From: Pseudomonadota bacterium | GTDB taxonomy: Bacteria; Pseudomonadota; Alphaproteobacteria; Rhodobacterales; Rhodobacteraceae | Length of the DNA stretch: 11,536 nt | Direction: 5' to 3' | Assembly: GCA_022573605.1 (NCBI GenBank) | Contig: JACZTQ010000079.1 | Location: 1-11,536, forward strand | Part shown: in pieces, positions 1 to 7,344 of the stretch | Numbering within the stretch: position 1 is the stretch's first letter | Layout: every line of letters begins with the position of its first letter | Notes under the pieces: model-generated | Told to the model about the DNA's origin: nothing | The model's database searches: none | The model's input: only the letters and a program-made list of their open reading frames with translations | Translations under genes and position numbers: made by a program

Positions 1-521
1 ATGACGGGGATACCAAGGGGACGGGCGGCCGCGAAGGCGGCATCGAGCGCTGGCTGCGGCTGGCAACGGCCGTCGGGCTCGAGCCAGACTATGTCGCCTC
101 CTGCGCCGGGGTGCTGCCGGCGACCCGTTTCGCGGTCGACGCCTATGTGCGGTTCGTGCGCGAGAGCACGATGCTGGAGGCGGTCGCCTCGTCGCTCACC
201 GAGATGTTCGCCCCGAAGATCCACGAGGAGCGGATCGCGGGCCTGCTGGCGCATTACGATTTTGCCAACGAGGACTCGATGGCCTATTTCACCACCCGGT
301 TGAAGGAAGCGCCGCGCGATGTGGCCTTTGGCCTGCGCCATGTGCTCGACCATGCGGATACGCCCGACAAGCAGGATGCGGCGGCGGCGGCGCTCGAATT
401 CAAGACCGACCTGCTCTGGGCGCAACTCGATGCCCTCTATTCGGCCTATGTGACACCGGGCAACATCCCGCCCGGCACCTGGATTCCCGGCGAGGGCCTG
501 ATCGCCCAAGGGGCGCCATGA
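1..521 (+). CDS. pqqC: PqqC, pyrroloquinoline-quinone synthase (5'-truncated by window edge)
   Basis: PqqC is the cofactor-less oxidase that carries out the last step of PQQ synthesis, ring closure and eight-electron oxidation of the AHQQ intermediate, in the cytosol. The gene enters already in frame (codons from base 3), so about 172 C-terminal residues are visible of a family that is usually about 230-255 long. Family features seen: GGIERWLRLA near the start of the visible part, then FAPKIHEER, and AYFTTRL, whose Tyr and Arg four residues apart match the active-site Tyr/Arg pair known from Klebsiella PqqC. The FGLRHVLDHA and LDALYSAYV helices follow. The TGA stop overlaps the pqqD start as ATGA, so the two are translationally coupled. 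The ATG at base 1 is in another frame and is not the start. pqqA and pqqB presumably lie upstream, outside the window. Confidence 0.95.
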   Translation, partial: DGDTKGTGGREGGIERWLRLATAVGLEPDYVASCAGVLPATRFAVDAYVRFVRESTMLEAVASSLTEMFAPKIHEERIAGLLAHYDFANEDSMAYFTTRLKEAPRDVAFGLRHVLDHADTPDKQDAAAAALEFKTDLLWAQLDALYSAYVTPGNIPPGTWIPGEGLIAQGAP

Positions 522-811
522 GTGCCGGGACCACCCTCCCCGATCAGGCTCGCCCGGTCCTTCTGCGCGGGGTCCGGACCCATTGGGACGCGGTCCGCGG
601 CAACTGGGTCCTGCTGGCGCCGGAGCGCGCGATTGCACTGGACGAGATCGGCGCCGCAATCCTGGCCGAGACCGACGGCGAGACGCCCTTCGGCGAGATC
701 GTCGAGCGCCTGGCGGCGAAGTACAAAGCGCCGCCCGAGCAGATCGCCACCGATGCAAGGCGTTTCCTCACCGCGCTGATCGACCGGCGCATGGTGGAGG
801 CTCTGCCATGA
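518..811 (+). CDS. pqqD: PqqD, PqqA-binding peptide chaperone
   Basis: PqqD is a small cytosolic RiPP-recognition (RRE) protein that binds the PqqA precursor peptide and presents it to the radical SAM enzyme PqqE. The product is 97 residues, the usual family size. It shows the typical winged-helix pattern: a start near RPVLLRGVRTHWDAVRGNWVL, the beta-hairpin GNWVLLAPERAIALDEIGAAIL, then the helical part with FGEIVERLAAKY and a last helix DARRFLTALIDRRMV. It overlaps pqqC by ATGA at its start and pqqE by ATGA at its end, a compact C-D-E arrangement common in proteobacteria. It is a free-standing PqqD, not fused to PqqC as in some methylotrophs. Confidence 0.95.
   Translation: MSAGTTLPDQARPVLLRGVRTHWDAVRGNWVLLAPERAIALDEIGAAILAETDGETPFGEIVERLAAKYKAPPEQIATDARRFLTALIDRRMVEALP
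795..800 (+). promoter_or_regulatory. Shine-Dalgarno site of pqqE
   Basis: TGGAGG lies inside the end of pqqD, 7 bases before the ATG at 808. It supports that ATG over starts further upstream in the same open frame (which remains open back to about 583 but is antisense to good pqqD coding sense). Confidence 0.75.
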
Positions 812-1920
812 GCGACCCCGGGACAACCGGCGCCCCCGCCAACCCGAAGCCGCCGATGGCGCTTCTGGCGGAACTGACTTACCGCTGCCCGCTGGCCTGC
901 CCCTACTGCTCGAACCCGACAGAGATGACGGGACGCAAGGCCGAACTGACCGTTGAGCAATGGGCCGATGTGTTTGGCCAGGCGGCGGCGCTGGGTGTGT
1001 TGCAGGTCCACATCTCCGGCGGCGAGCCGGCATCGCGGCGGGATCTGGAGGAAATCACCCAAGCGGCGGTCGAGGCCGGCCTCTACACCAACCTGATCAC
1101 CTCTGGCGTGGGGCTGACGGCCAAGCGGCTGAAAGCGCTCGACGCGGCCGGGCTCGATCACGTGCAGCTTTCGATCCAGGGCGTCGATGCGGCGGCGGCC
1201 GACGAGATCGGCAACTATCGCGGCGGCTTCGAGCGCAAGATGGCGGTGGCCGGCTGGGTCCGCGAGATCGGCTTTCCGCTCACCCTCAACGCGGTGATGC
1301 ACCGGCGCAATCTCGACCGGCTGGAGGAGACCATCGCGCTTGCGGTCGAACTGGGCGCCCGGCGCCTCGAGGTCGCCTGCGTGCAGTTCCACGGCTGGGC
1401 GACGCTGAACCGGGGCGGGCTGATGCCGACCCGCGAGCAGGCGGTGCGGGCCCGCGACACGGTGGCGGCCGCGCGCGAGCGGTTGCGGGGGGTTCTGGTG
1501 ATCGATTTCGTGCCCCCCGATTACTACGCCAGATACCCGAAAGCCTGCATGGGCGGCTGGGGCTCGGTCGGCCTCAACGTCACCCCGGACGGCCAGGTCC
1601 TGCCCTGCCATGCGGCGGCGTCGATCGAGGGCATGAGCTTCGAGCGGGTCCAGGACCGCGGGCTGAAGGAAATCTGGCGGGACAGCGCCGCCTTCAACGC
1701 CTTCAGGGGCGACGCCTGGATGCAGGAGCCCTGCCGGTCGTGCGAGCGCAAGACCCTCGACCGGGGCGGCTGCCGGTGTCAGGCGATGGCGATTGCCGGC
1801 GATGCGGCGGCAACCGATCCGACCTGTTCCAAATCCCCCCACAACGCGGCTTTGCGGGCCGCCGCCGAAGCGGATGCGGTGTCCGGCGCGGCCCTGATCT
1901 ACCGGGAATCGCCGGCGTAG
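808..1920 (+). CDS. pqqE: PqqE, PqqA peptide cyclase (radical SAM/SPASM)
   Basis: PqqE uses S-adenosylmethionine and a [4Fe-4S] cluster to form the Glu-Tyr carbon-carbon bond in PqqA, the first step of PQQ synthesis, with PqqD as partner. The product is 370 residues, normal for the family. The radical SAM motif CPLACPYC places the cluster cysteines at 27, 31 and 34; HISGGEP supplies the GGE motif for SAM. The C-terminal SPASM domain keeps the auxiliary-cluster ligands: Cys247, Cys267, Cys309, Cys312, Cys322, Cys324 and Cys340. Asp318 sits where the Methylobacterium enzyme is reported to use an Asp ligand for one auxiliary cluster. The start is fixed by the ATGA overlap with pqqD, a TGGAGG 7 bases upstream, and the family-like N-terminus leading to PPMALLAELTYRCPLACPYC. 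A weak GGTGAT/ATCACC inverted repeat follows the stop at 1924-1950 but has no T tract. Confidence 0.97.
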   Translation: MSDPGTTGAPANPKPPMALLAELTYRCPLACPYCSNPTEMTGRKAELTVEQWADVFGQAAALGVLQVHISGGEPASRRDLEEITQAAVEAGLYTNLITSGVGLTAKRLKALDAAGLDHVQLSIQGVDAAAADEIGNYRGGFERKMAVAGWVREIGFPLTLNAVMHRRNLDRLEETIALAVELGARRLEVACVQFHGWATLNRGGLMPTREQAVRARDTVAAARERLRGVLVIDFVPPDYYARYPKACMGGWGSVGLNVTPDGQVLPCHAAASIEGMSFERVQDRGLKEIWRDSAAFNAFRGDAWMQEPCRSCERKTLDRGGCRCQAMAIAGDAAATDPTCSKSPHNAALRAAAEADAVSGAALIYRESPA

Positions 1921-2045
1921 CGTGGTGATCCGGAAAGACCGCGCATCACCCTGATGGACCGCAGGCCCGTCATGCCCTAACTATCGGGCTGGGCCACCCG
2001 GTCGGGACCGATCACGAGCCCACGGGAAAACGAGGGGAACCGACG

Positions 2046-4337
2046 ATGACCACAATCGAAGGCGCCGGCGTCCTGGCGGACAAATTCAAGTATATCGGCA
2101 CCCGTCCAGTGCGCCCCGACGGTGTCGAGAAAGTCACCGGGCGGGCCCGCTACGGCGCCGACATCACCTTGCCCGGCATGTTGCACGGCCGGGTCCTGCG
2201 CAGCCCGCACGCGCATGCCTGGCTCAGGTCGATCGACACCTCGAAGGCCAGGGCGCTGCCCGGCGTCAAGGCCGTCGTCACGCGGGACGATTTTGCCGAC
2301 CAGCCCTCGGAAATCGTTCCGGCGGGCGAACTGGTGGTCAACTACCGCGACGTGGTGCGCAACATCATGGCGCGCGAGAAGGTGCTCTACGACGGCCACG
2401 CCGTCGCCGCGGTGGCGGCAACCAGCGCCTCCGTCGCGCGCCGGGCGCTGGCGCTGATCGAGGTAACGTACGAGGTGCTTCCGCACGTCATCGACGTGCT
2501 CGAAGCGGCCCGGCCCGACGCGCCGCTGCTGCACGATTTCGTCTTTACCGAGGGGGTCGAGCCCAAGCCCGAGAGCCCGTCGAACGTGGCCAAGCGGGTC
2601 GTGCTGACCCGTGGCGACGTGGCCGCCGGCTTTGCCGAGGCCGATGTCGTCGTCGAGCGCGAATACGATACCAAGCCGGTGCACCAGGGCTATATCGAGC
2701 CCCAGGCCTGCCTGGCCCATTATGTCCGGGGCGGCCAGAGCGAGATCTGGACCACGACCCAGGGACACTACCTGAAACGCGCCTTCACGGCGCGTCTGTG
2801 CGGCCTGGATATCGGGCACCTCAAGGTAACGCCGACCGAGATCGGCGGCGGTTTCGGCGGCAAGAACAACGTCTATCTGGAACCGGTGGCGCTGGAGCTG
2901 TCGCGCCAGAGCGGCCGGCCGGTCAAGATGGCGATGAGCCGGGGCGAGGTGTTGCGCGCCACCGGTCCGGCCTCGGGCAGTCACATGCGGGTCAAGATCG
3001 GCGCCATGCGCGACGGCCGGATCACCGCCGGGGAGGCGGAGATCTACTACCAGGCCGGCGCCTTCCCGGGCTCGCCCATCGGCCCGGCCACGATGACGAC
3101 CTTTGCCTGTTACGATGTGGAAGCCGTCAACGTCATCGCCTACGACGTGGTCAGCAACCGCCCGAAGGTTGCCGCCTATCGCGCTCCCGGCGCCCAGATC
3201 ATCGGCTTCGCGGTGGAGAGCACGATCGATCTGGTGGCCCGCGAGATCGGCATGGACCCGATCGATTTCCGCCTCAGGAACGCCGCCAAGGAAGGCACCA
3301 AGGCGGCCTACGGCCCGACCTTCGGCCCGGTCGGACTGGTGGAATGCCTGGAGGCGGTCAGGGACCATCCCAACTACCGGGCCGAGCTCGGCCCCAACCA
3401 GGGCCGGGGCGTGGCGGCCGGCTTCTGGTTCAATATCGGCGGCGACACCTGCGTGACCATGAACGTCAACGACGACGGCTCGGTGGCGCTGATGGTGGGC
3501 AATCCCGACATCGGCGGGTCGCGCGCCTCGATGATGCTGATGGCGGCCGAGGCCCTGGAGGTCGATCCCAAGACCATCATACCGACCATCGGCGACACCA
3601 ATGCGATCGGCTTCAACTTCCTGACCGCGGGCAGCCGCACGACCTTTGCCGTCGGCAAGGCGACGGTCGGCGCCGCGCGCAAGGTGGTCGCGGAACTGAA
3701 GCGGCGCGCCGCCCTGACCTGGGACATCCCGGTCGAAGCGGTGGAGTGGGCGGACGGTTACGCGCGCCCGGCCGGCGCCAATGCCGGTGAGTTCGAGCCG
3801 CTGTCGATCGCCGATATCGCCAAGAATGCCGGCAAGACCGGGGGGCCGATCTCCGGCCATGTCGAGGAAAACGTCAAGGGCGCGGGCCCGAGCTTCGCGG
3901 CCGAGATGGTCGATCTCGAGGTCGATCCGGAAACCGGCAAGACCACGATCCTGCGTTTCACCGTGGCTCAGGATGCCGGCAAGGCGATCCACCCGGCTTA
4001 CGTCGAGGGCCAGTACCAGGGCGCCGCGGCGCAGGGCATCGGCTGGGCGCTGAACGAGGAGTATATCTACGACGCCAACGGGCGGCTGGAAAACCCGAAC
4101 TTCCTCGACTACCGCATCCCGCTGGCCTCGGATCTGCCGATGATCGATACCGTGATCGTCGAGGTGCCCAACCCGAACCACCCTTACGGCGTGCGCGGCA
4201 TCGGCGAGACCTCGATCATACCGGTGATGGCCGCGGTCGCGAACGCGATCGCCGATGCCGTGGGCGTGCGGATGACCGCCCTGCCGATGTCGCCGCCGAA
4301 AATGCTGAAGGCGATCGACGAGGCCGCCGGGGGGTGA
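2046..4337 (+). CDS. Xanthine dehydrogenase-family molybdopterin-binding (large) subunit, substrate unknown
   Basis: Catalytic large subunit of the molybdenum hydroxylase superfamily (XDH, CoxL, HcrA), which hydroxylates a carbon of an aldehyde, heterocycle or similar compound at a Mo-cytosine/pterin centre. The product is 763 residues, the normal size for a separate large subunit. N-terminal domain: RPDGVEKVTGRARYGADI around residue 25-45. Mo-cofactor loop GGGFGGKN at 267-274; active-site loop AYRAPGA at 377-383; catalytic base Glu721 in RGIGET, close to the C-terminus as in the family. It lacks the VAYXCSFR loop of true form I CO dehydrogenase, so a CO substrate is unlikely. No Cys-rich FeS domain or FAD subunit is fused or adjacent. 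The start has GAGGGG at 2032-2037, 8 bases upstream. It lies 125 bp after pqqE on the same strand, so co-transcription is possible. It converges on deoB with only 55 bp between stops. The substrate cannot be read from sequence. Confidence 0.9.
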   Translation: MTTIEGAGVLADKFKYIGTRPVRPDGVEKVTGRARYGADITLPGMLHGRVLRSPHAHAWLRSIDTSKARALPGVKAVVTRDDFADQPSEIVPAGELVVNYRDVVRNIMAREKVLYDGHAVAAVAATSASVARRALALIEVTYEVLPHVIDVLEAARPDAPLLHDFVFTEGVEPKPESPSNVAKRVVLTRGDVAAGFAEADVVVEREYDTKPVHQGYIEPQACLAHYVRGGQSEIWTTTQGHYLKRAFTARLCGLDIGHLKVTPTEIGGGFGGKNNVYLEPVALELSRQSGRPVKMAMSRGEVLRATGPASGSHMRVKIGAMRDGRITAGEAEIYYQAGAFPGSPIGPATMTTFACYDVEAVNVIAYDVVSNRPKVAAYRAPGAQIIGFAVESTIDLVAREIGMDPIDFRLRNAAKEGTKAAYGPTFGPVGLVECLEAVRDHPNYRAELGPNQGRGVAAGFWFNIGGDTCVTMNVNDDGSVALMVGNPDIGGSRASMMLMAAEALEVDPKTIIPTIGDTNAIGFNFLTAGSRTTFAVGKATVGAARKVVAELKRRAALTWDIPVEAVEWADGYARPAGANAGEFEPLSIADIAKNAGKTGGPISGHVEENVKGAGPSFAAEMVDLEVDPETGKTTILRFTVAQDAGKAIHPAYVEGQYQGAAAQGIGWALNEEYIYDANGRLENPNFLDYRIPLASDLPMIDTVIVEVPNPNHPYGVRGIGETSIIPVMAAVANAIADAVGVRMTALPMSPPKMLKAIDEAAGG

Positions 4338-4393
4338 GGCCGAAGCCCGGCGATGCCGGCGCCGATCACCAGGATATCGCAGGTTTGCGTCAT
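4338..4393 (-). pseudogene. 5' stub of a deleted FAD-dependent oxidoreductase gene
   Basis: On the minus strand an ATG at 4393-4391 shares one base with the deoB stop (TAATG), the usual sign of a coupled next cistron. It encodes MTQTCDILVIGAGIAGL, a textbook N-terminus of an FAD/NAD(P)-binding Rossmann fold: beta strand then GxGxxG. After residue 17 family likeness stops (next residues RPHPP), where one expects a helix such as SAAxxLA. From about 4342 down the frame runs antisense through the end of the molybdoenzyme gene to a stop at 4184, giving a 69-residue frame with no further oxidoreductase features. I infer that a gene once following deoB was cut at codon 17-18 by a rearrangement that brought in the convergent gene. 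Which oxidoreductase it was (glycine oxidase/DAO-like is common) cannot be told. No intrinsic terminator is seen in this gap; CCGGC-GAT-GCCGG at 4347-4359 is only the GAGIAG coding sequence. Confidence 0.75.
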
Positions 4394-5634
4394 TACGGTC
4401 CTCGCGCGGCCAGCGGCAGGAAAGATGTGCCGTGCGGTCCCGGCGCCAGGCCCAGATGGGCGGCGACGCTCGCGCCGATGTCGGCGAGGGTGGCGCGCCG
4501 GCCGAGGGGGCCGGGCCCGAGGCCGGGGCCGAACACCAGGATCGGGACCTGCTCGCGGGTGTGGTCGGTGCCGCGCCAGGTCGGGTCGTTGCCGTGGTCG
4601 GCGGTCAGCACGGCGATATCGCCGGGGCGCAGCGCCGCCTCCAGCTCGGGGATGCGCCGGTCGAACGCCTCGAGGGCGGCGGCGTAGCCCGGCAGGTCGC
4701 GGCGGTGGCCGAACAGGGAGTCGAAATCGACGAAATTGGCGAACACCAGATCGCCGGTGCCGGCCTCGGCGACAGCTTCCAGCGCCCGGTCGAACATGGC
4801 CTTGTTGTCGGGCGCCTGGCGCAGGGTCGAGATGCCCCGGTGGGCGAAGATGTCGCCGATCTTGCCGACCGCGTGGACCTTGGCGCCGGCCTCGACGACG
4901 CGGTCGAGCAGGGTCGGCTCGGGCGGCGGGGTGGCGTAGTCGCGGCGGTTGGCGGTGCGCTTGAAGCTTGCCGCCGTCTCGCCGCTGAAGGGCCGGGCGA
5001 TCACCCGGCCGATGTTCAGCGCATCGACCAGTTCGCGGGCGATCTGGCACAACTCATAGAGCCGGTCGAGCCCGAAATGGACCTCGTGGGCGGCGATCTG
5101 GAGCACCGAGTCGGTGCTGGTGTAGAGGATCGGCTTGGCGCTGCGGATGTGCTCCTCGCCGAGCTCCTCGAGGATCGCGGTGCCGGAGGCGTGCTTGTCG
5201 CCGAGGATGCCGGGAACGCCGGCGCGGGCGACGAAGGCGCTGACCAGTTCGGCCGGAAAGCACGGCCGCGTGTCGGGGAAATACCCCCAATGAGAGGTCA
5301 CCGGCACACCGGCGATTTCCCAGTGACCCGAGGGCGTGTCCTTGCCGCTCGAGGTCTGCACGCCGTAGCCCCAGAGGCCCTCGATCGGGGCGGCGTGGGT
5401 CAGCCCCGCCGGGCGCGCGCCGGTCGAAGCCTCGGCCGCCGCGCCGAGGCCGAAACGGTCCAGGTTCGCCAATCTCAGCGGCCCGGCGCGCAGGCCGTCG
5501 CGGTCGCCCCGCCCGGCGGCGCATCCGGCGGCGATATGGCCCAGCGTGTCGGCTCCGGCGTCGCCGAAAAGCCCGGCGTCTTCGGCCCCGCCGATGCCAA
5601 GGGAATCAAGCACGAAGATGACTGCCCGGGCCAT
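4393..5634 (-). CDS. deoB: Phosphopentomutase DeoB
   Basis: Cytosolic Mn-dependent phosphopentomutase that interconverts (deoxy)ribose-1-phosphate and the 5-phosphate, linking nucleoside phosphorolysis to the pentose phosphate pathway or to DeoC. The product is 413 residues (family about 390-410). It belongs to the alkaline phosphatase superfamily: N-terminal metal site FVLDSLGIGG with Asp10; the nucleophile/phospho-threonine Thr100 in GKDTPSGHWE; NFVDFDSLFGHRRD with metal Asp and His residues; and C-terminal ADHGND...GTDHTRE metal ligands. The start MARAVIFVLDSLG fits the family and has a strong GGAGGGAGG (plus-strand 5641-5649) 6 bases upstream; the same frame is open far upstream but that part is non-coding. 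It follows deoA after an unusually long 397-bp gap, and its TAA overlaps the ATG of the oxidoreductase stub. Confidence 0.96.
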   Translation of the reverse strand: MARAVIFVLDSLGIGGAEDAGLFGDAGADTLGHIAAGCAAGRGDRDGLRAGPLRLANLDRFGLGAAAEASTGARPAGLTHAAPIEGLWGYGVQTSSGKDTPSGHWEIAGVPVTSHWGYFPDTRPCFPAELVSAFVARAGVPGILGDKHASGTAILEELGEEHIRSAKPILYTSTDSVLQIAAHEVHFGLDRLYELCQIARELVDALNIGRVIARPFSGETAASFKRTANRRDYATPPPEPTLLDRVVEAGAKVHAVGKIGDIFAHRGISTLRQAPDNKAMFDRALEAVAEAGTGDLVFANFVDFDSLFGHRRDLPGYAAALEAFDRRIPELEAALRPGDIAVLTADHGNDPTWRGTDHTREQVPILVFGPGLGPGPLGRRATLADIGASVAAHLGLAPGPHGTSFLPLAARGP

Positions 5635-5640
5635 GCGCCG

Positions 5641-5664
5641 CCTCCCTCCGACAACCGGATAATA
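5641..5664 (-). promoter_or_regulatory. deoB Shine-Dalgarno and possible -10 element
   Basis: Read on the minus strand, GGAGGGAGG (5649-5641) is a strong Shine-Dalgarno site. Upstream of it TATTAT (5664-5659) within CCGGTATTATCCGG resembles a -10 box. No convincing -35 hexamer lies 16-18 bases further up, so a deoB-specific promoter is only a possibility; the ribosome site is solid. Confidence 0.4.
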
Positions 5665-5761
5665 CCGGCGTTCACTGACGTAAACCCATTCATCCGCCGA
5701 TCCGGCAGGCGCCGCCGAAGCTTCCGGCTGCGTTCGCCCTGTCGGCACAGCCGCGCCCATT

Positions 5762-5880
5762 GGCGCCGCCGCAGCCTCCCCCCCGACCCCCCTCCCAGAG
5801 GGAGTGGGGGGCGCAAACGGCAGGGGCAGCGCCTCCCCACTCCTCTTAGGAGGGGGGATGGGGGGGAGGCGCGCGGCGCC
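5762..5880. repeat. Long imperfect palindrome (MITE/REP-like)
   Basis: The left arm (about 5762-5812) and right arm (about 5831-5880) are reverse complements with few mismatches. The left arm reads GGCGCC, then GCCTCCCCCCCGACC, then CTCCCAGAGGGAGTGGGG; the right arm inverted reads GGCGCC, GCCTCCCCCCCATCC, CTCCTAAGAGGAGTGGGG. Each arm also contains its own small hairpin (CTCCC-AGA-GGGAG and CTCCT-CTT-AGGAG as read on the plus strand). The loop is about 20 bases. Weaker matching may extend outward to TCGCCCTGTCGGC at 5734-5746 against GCCGGCAGGGCGG at 5900-5912. As RNA it would form a very stable stem in the deo transcript. Similar G/C-run palindromes are known as dispersed intergenic repeats in alphaproteobacteria; copy number cannot be judged here. 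Confidence 0.75.
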
Positions 5881-6031
5881 AGCCGCGCGTTCCGACGGCG
5901 CCGGCAGGGCGGATGCCCCCGTCTTTGGCTGGCTGTTCCGGCCGGGCCGGACAATGGCGAGCACGGCCCGGGTTCCGGATCGGCCCCGCTTCTCTCGGCT
6001 TGGTATGATGATCGTGCCGCGGCCAAACCGC

Positions 6032-7342
6032 TCACCCGACGCGGTCGAGGATGACCGGCGTATCCGCGCCAGCCTCCGCCCCGGTGGTGTAGGCCGCGCG
6101 GAGCGCACGGGCGGCGGCATCGGCGGCGACCTCGGTGCGGGCATGGACGCGGGCCAGCGGCGCGGCGGCATCGACCGCGCTTCCAATCGGCGCCAGATCG
6201 GTGAAGCCGACGGCGGGGTCGATCGGGTCCGCTGCGCGCCGCCGCCCGCCGCCAAGCTCGATCACCGCGAGGCCGAGCGCGCGGGTGTCGATCTTGTGCA
6301 CCCGGCCCGGTTCGGCGGGCGCGACCTCGCGCACCACCGGCGCGGCGGGCAGGTGCGCGCCAGGGCGCTCCAGCAGGTCGGCCGGGCCGCCCAGCGCCGC
6401 CACCATGCGCCCGAAGACCTCGGCCGCGCGGCCGGACTTGAACGCTTCCGAGATTTGCGCGGCACCCGCCTCGGCGGTCGCGGCCAGACCGCCCAGCACC
6501 AGCGCCTCGCCGCCCAGCGCCACGGTCACGTCCCAGAGCCGTGGCTCGACCGCCTCGCCAGTCAGGAAGGCCGCCGCGTTGGCGACCTCGAGCGCGTTGC
6601 CGGCGGCGGAGGCCAGCGGCTGGTCCATATCGGTGATCAGCGCCGAGCTCCGGCAGCCGGCGCCGTTGGCGACCTCGACCAGGCTCTCGGCCAGGGCGCG
6701 GGCCTCGCCCGGCGTCGCCATGAAGGCGCCCGAGCCGCATTTCACGTCGAGCGCCAGCGCGTCGAGCCCGGCGGCGAGCTTTTTCGACAGGATCGAGGCG
6801 GTGATCAGGTCGATCGACTCGACCGTCGCGGTGACATCGCGGATGGCGTAGAGGCGCGCATCCGCCGGGGCGATTTCGGCGGTCTGGCCGATGATGGCGC
6901 AGCCGACCTCGCGGGTCACCCGCCGGAAGGTTTCGGTATCCGGCCGGGTCCGGTAGCCGGGAATCGAATCGAGCTTGTCGAGGGTGCCGCCGGTATGGCC
7001 GAGCCCGCGCCCCGAAATCATCGGCACATAGGCCCCGCAGGCCGCCAGCGCCGGCGCCAGCATCAGCGAGACGTTGTCGCCGACGCCCCCCGTGGAGTGC
7101 TTGTCGAGCACCGGCCCGTCGAGACCGGGCCAGTCCAGCACCGCGCCCGAATCGCGCATCGCCAGGGTCAGCGCGACGCGCTCCGCCAGTTCCATGCCGC
7201 GCAACAACACCGCCATGGCGAAGGCCGCCACCTGCCCCTCGGTCACCGATCCATCGGTCAGGCCGCGCACGATGAAGCCGATTTCCTCGGCCGTGAGGGC
7301 GGCGCCGTCGCGTTTCCTGCGGATGATTTCCTGGGCCAGCAT
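6032..7342 (-). CDS. deoA: Thymidine phosphorylase DeoA
   Basis: Catalyses phosphorolysis of thymidine and deoxyuridine to the base and 2-deoxyribose-1-phosphate, which DeoB then isomerises. The product is 436 residues, like E. coli DeoA (440). Seen: N-terminal helical domain with FIVRGLTDGSVTEGQVAAFAMA; phosphate loop KHSTGGVGDNVSL from residue 81; signature SGRGLGHTGGTLDKLDSIPG from residue 110, with Asp125 where the PROSITE pattern has Glu; and the substrate-binding block YAIRDVTATVESIDLITAS followed by ILSKKLAAGLDALALDVK, with the expected Arg, Ser and Lys. The C-terminal domain ends with AYTTGAEAGADTPVILDRVG, as in the family. There is no good Shine-Dalgarno before the ATG; a 17-codon ORF ends two bases upstream (TGACCATG), suggesting reinitiation. 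Confidence 0.97.
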   Translation of the reverse strand: MLAQEIIRRKRDGAALTAEEIGFIVRGLTDGSVTEGQVAAFAMAVLLRGMELAERVALTLAMRDSGAVLDWPGLDGPVLDKHSTGGVGDNVSLMLAPALAACGAYVPMISGRGLGHTGGTLDKLDSIPGYRTRPDTETFRRVTREVGCAIIGQTAEIAPADARLYAIRDVTATVESIDLITASILSKKLAAGLDALALDVKCGSGAFMATPGEARALAESLVEVANGAGCRSSALITDMDQPLASAAGNALEVANAAAFLTGEAVEPRLWDVTVALGGEALVLGGLAATAEAGAAQISEAFKSGRAAEVFGRMVAALGGPADLLERPGAHLPAAPVVREVAPAEPGRVHKIDTRALGLAVIELGGGRRRAADPIDPAVGFTDLAPIGSAVDAAAPLARVHARTEVAADAAARALRAAYTTGAEAGADTPVILDRVG

Positions 7343-7344
7343 GG

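Larger units (their letters stand above)
5635..6031. other. 397-bp non-coding gap between deoA and deoB
   Basis: No gene is supported here. It holds the deoB ribosome binding site, a possible deoB promoter element, and a long G+C-rich inverted repeat at about 5762-5880. A gap this size inside an otherwise tightly packed operon suggests insertion of the repeat, and may make deoB partly independent of deoA. Confidence 0.7.

Noticed and set aside
1..303. ATG-initiated frame beginning at base 1
   Set aside because: It is out of frame with the PqqC coding sense that runs through the same bases; its Arg/Ser/Pro-rich product is a shadow.
583..807. Extended N-terminus for PqqE from an ATG at 583
   Set aside because: It would be an Arg/Ala-rich out-of-frame overlap of all of pqqD. 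The ATG at 808 has the ATGA overlap, a ribosome site and the family N-terminus.
544..1842. A minus-strand open frame of over 400 codons opposite pqqD and pqqE
   Set aside because: Antisense shadow; no domain recognised, and pqqD and pqqE are certain on the other strand.
1924..1950. GGTGAT/ATCACC inverted repeat after pqqE as an intrinsic terminator
   Set aside because: Only a 6-base stem with a 15-base loop and no following T tract; not enough to call.
1977..4181. A minus-strand open frame of over 700 codons opposite the molybdoenzyme gene
   Set aside because: Shadow of GC3-biased coding. The product has no recognisable motif and an Arg/His/Gly/Asp-rich antisense composition, while the plus strand encodes clear catalytic motifs.
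4432..6054. A plus-strand open frame of 540 codons opposite deoB and running through the gap
   Set aside because: Antisense to deoB and then crosses the palindromic repeat; no domain recognised.
5635..6255. Extended N-terminus for DeoB through the palindromic repeat
   Set aside because: The upstream part is low-complexity translation of G/C runs and overlaps deoA. MARAVIFVLDSLG is the family start and has a strong ribosome site.
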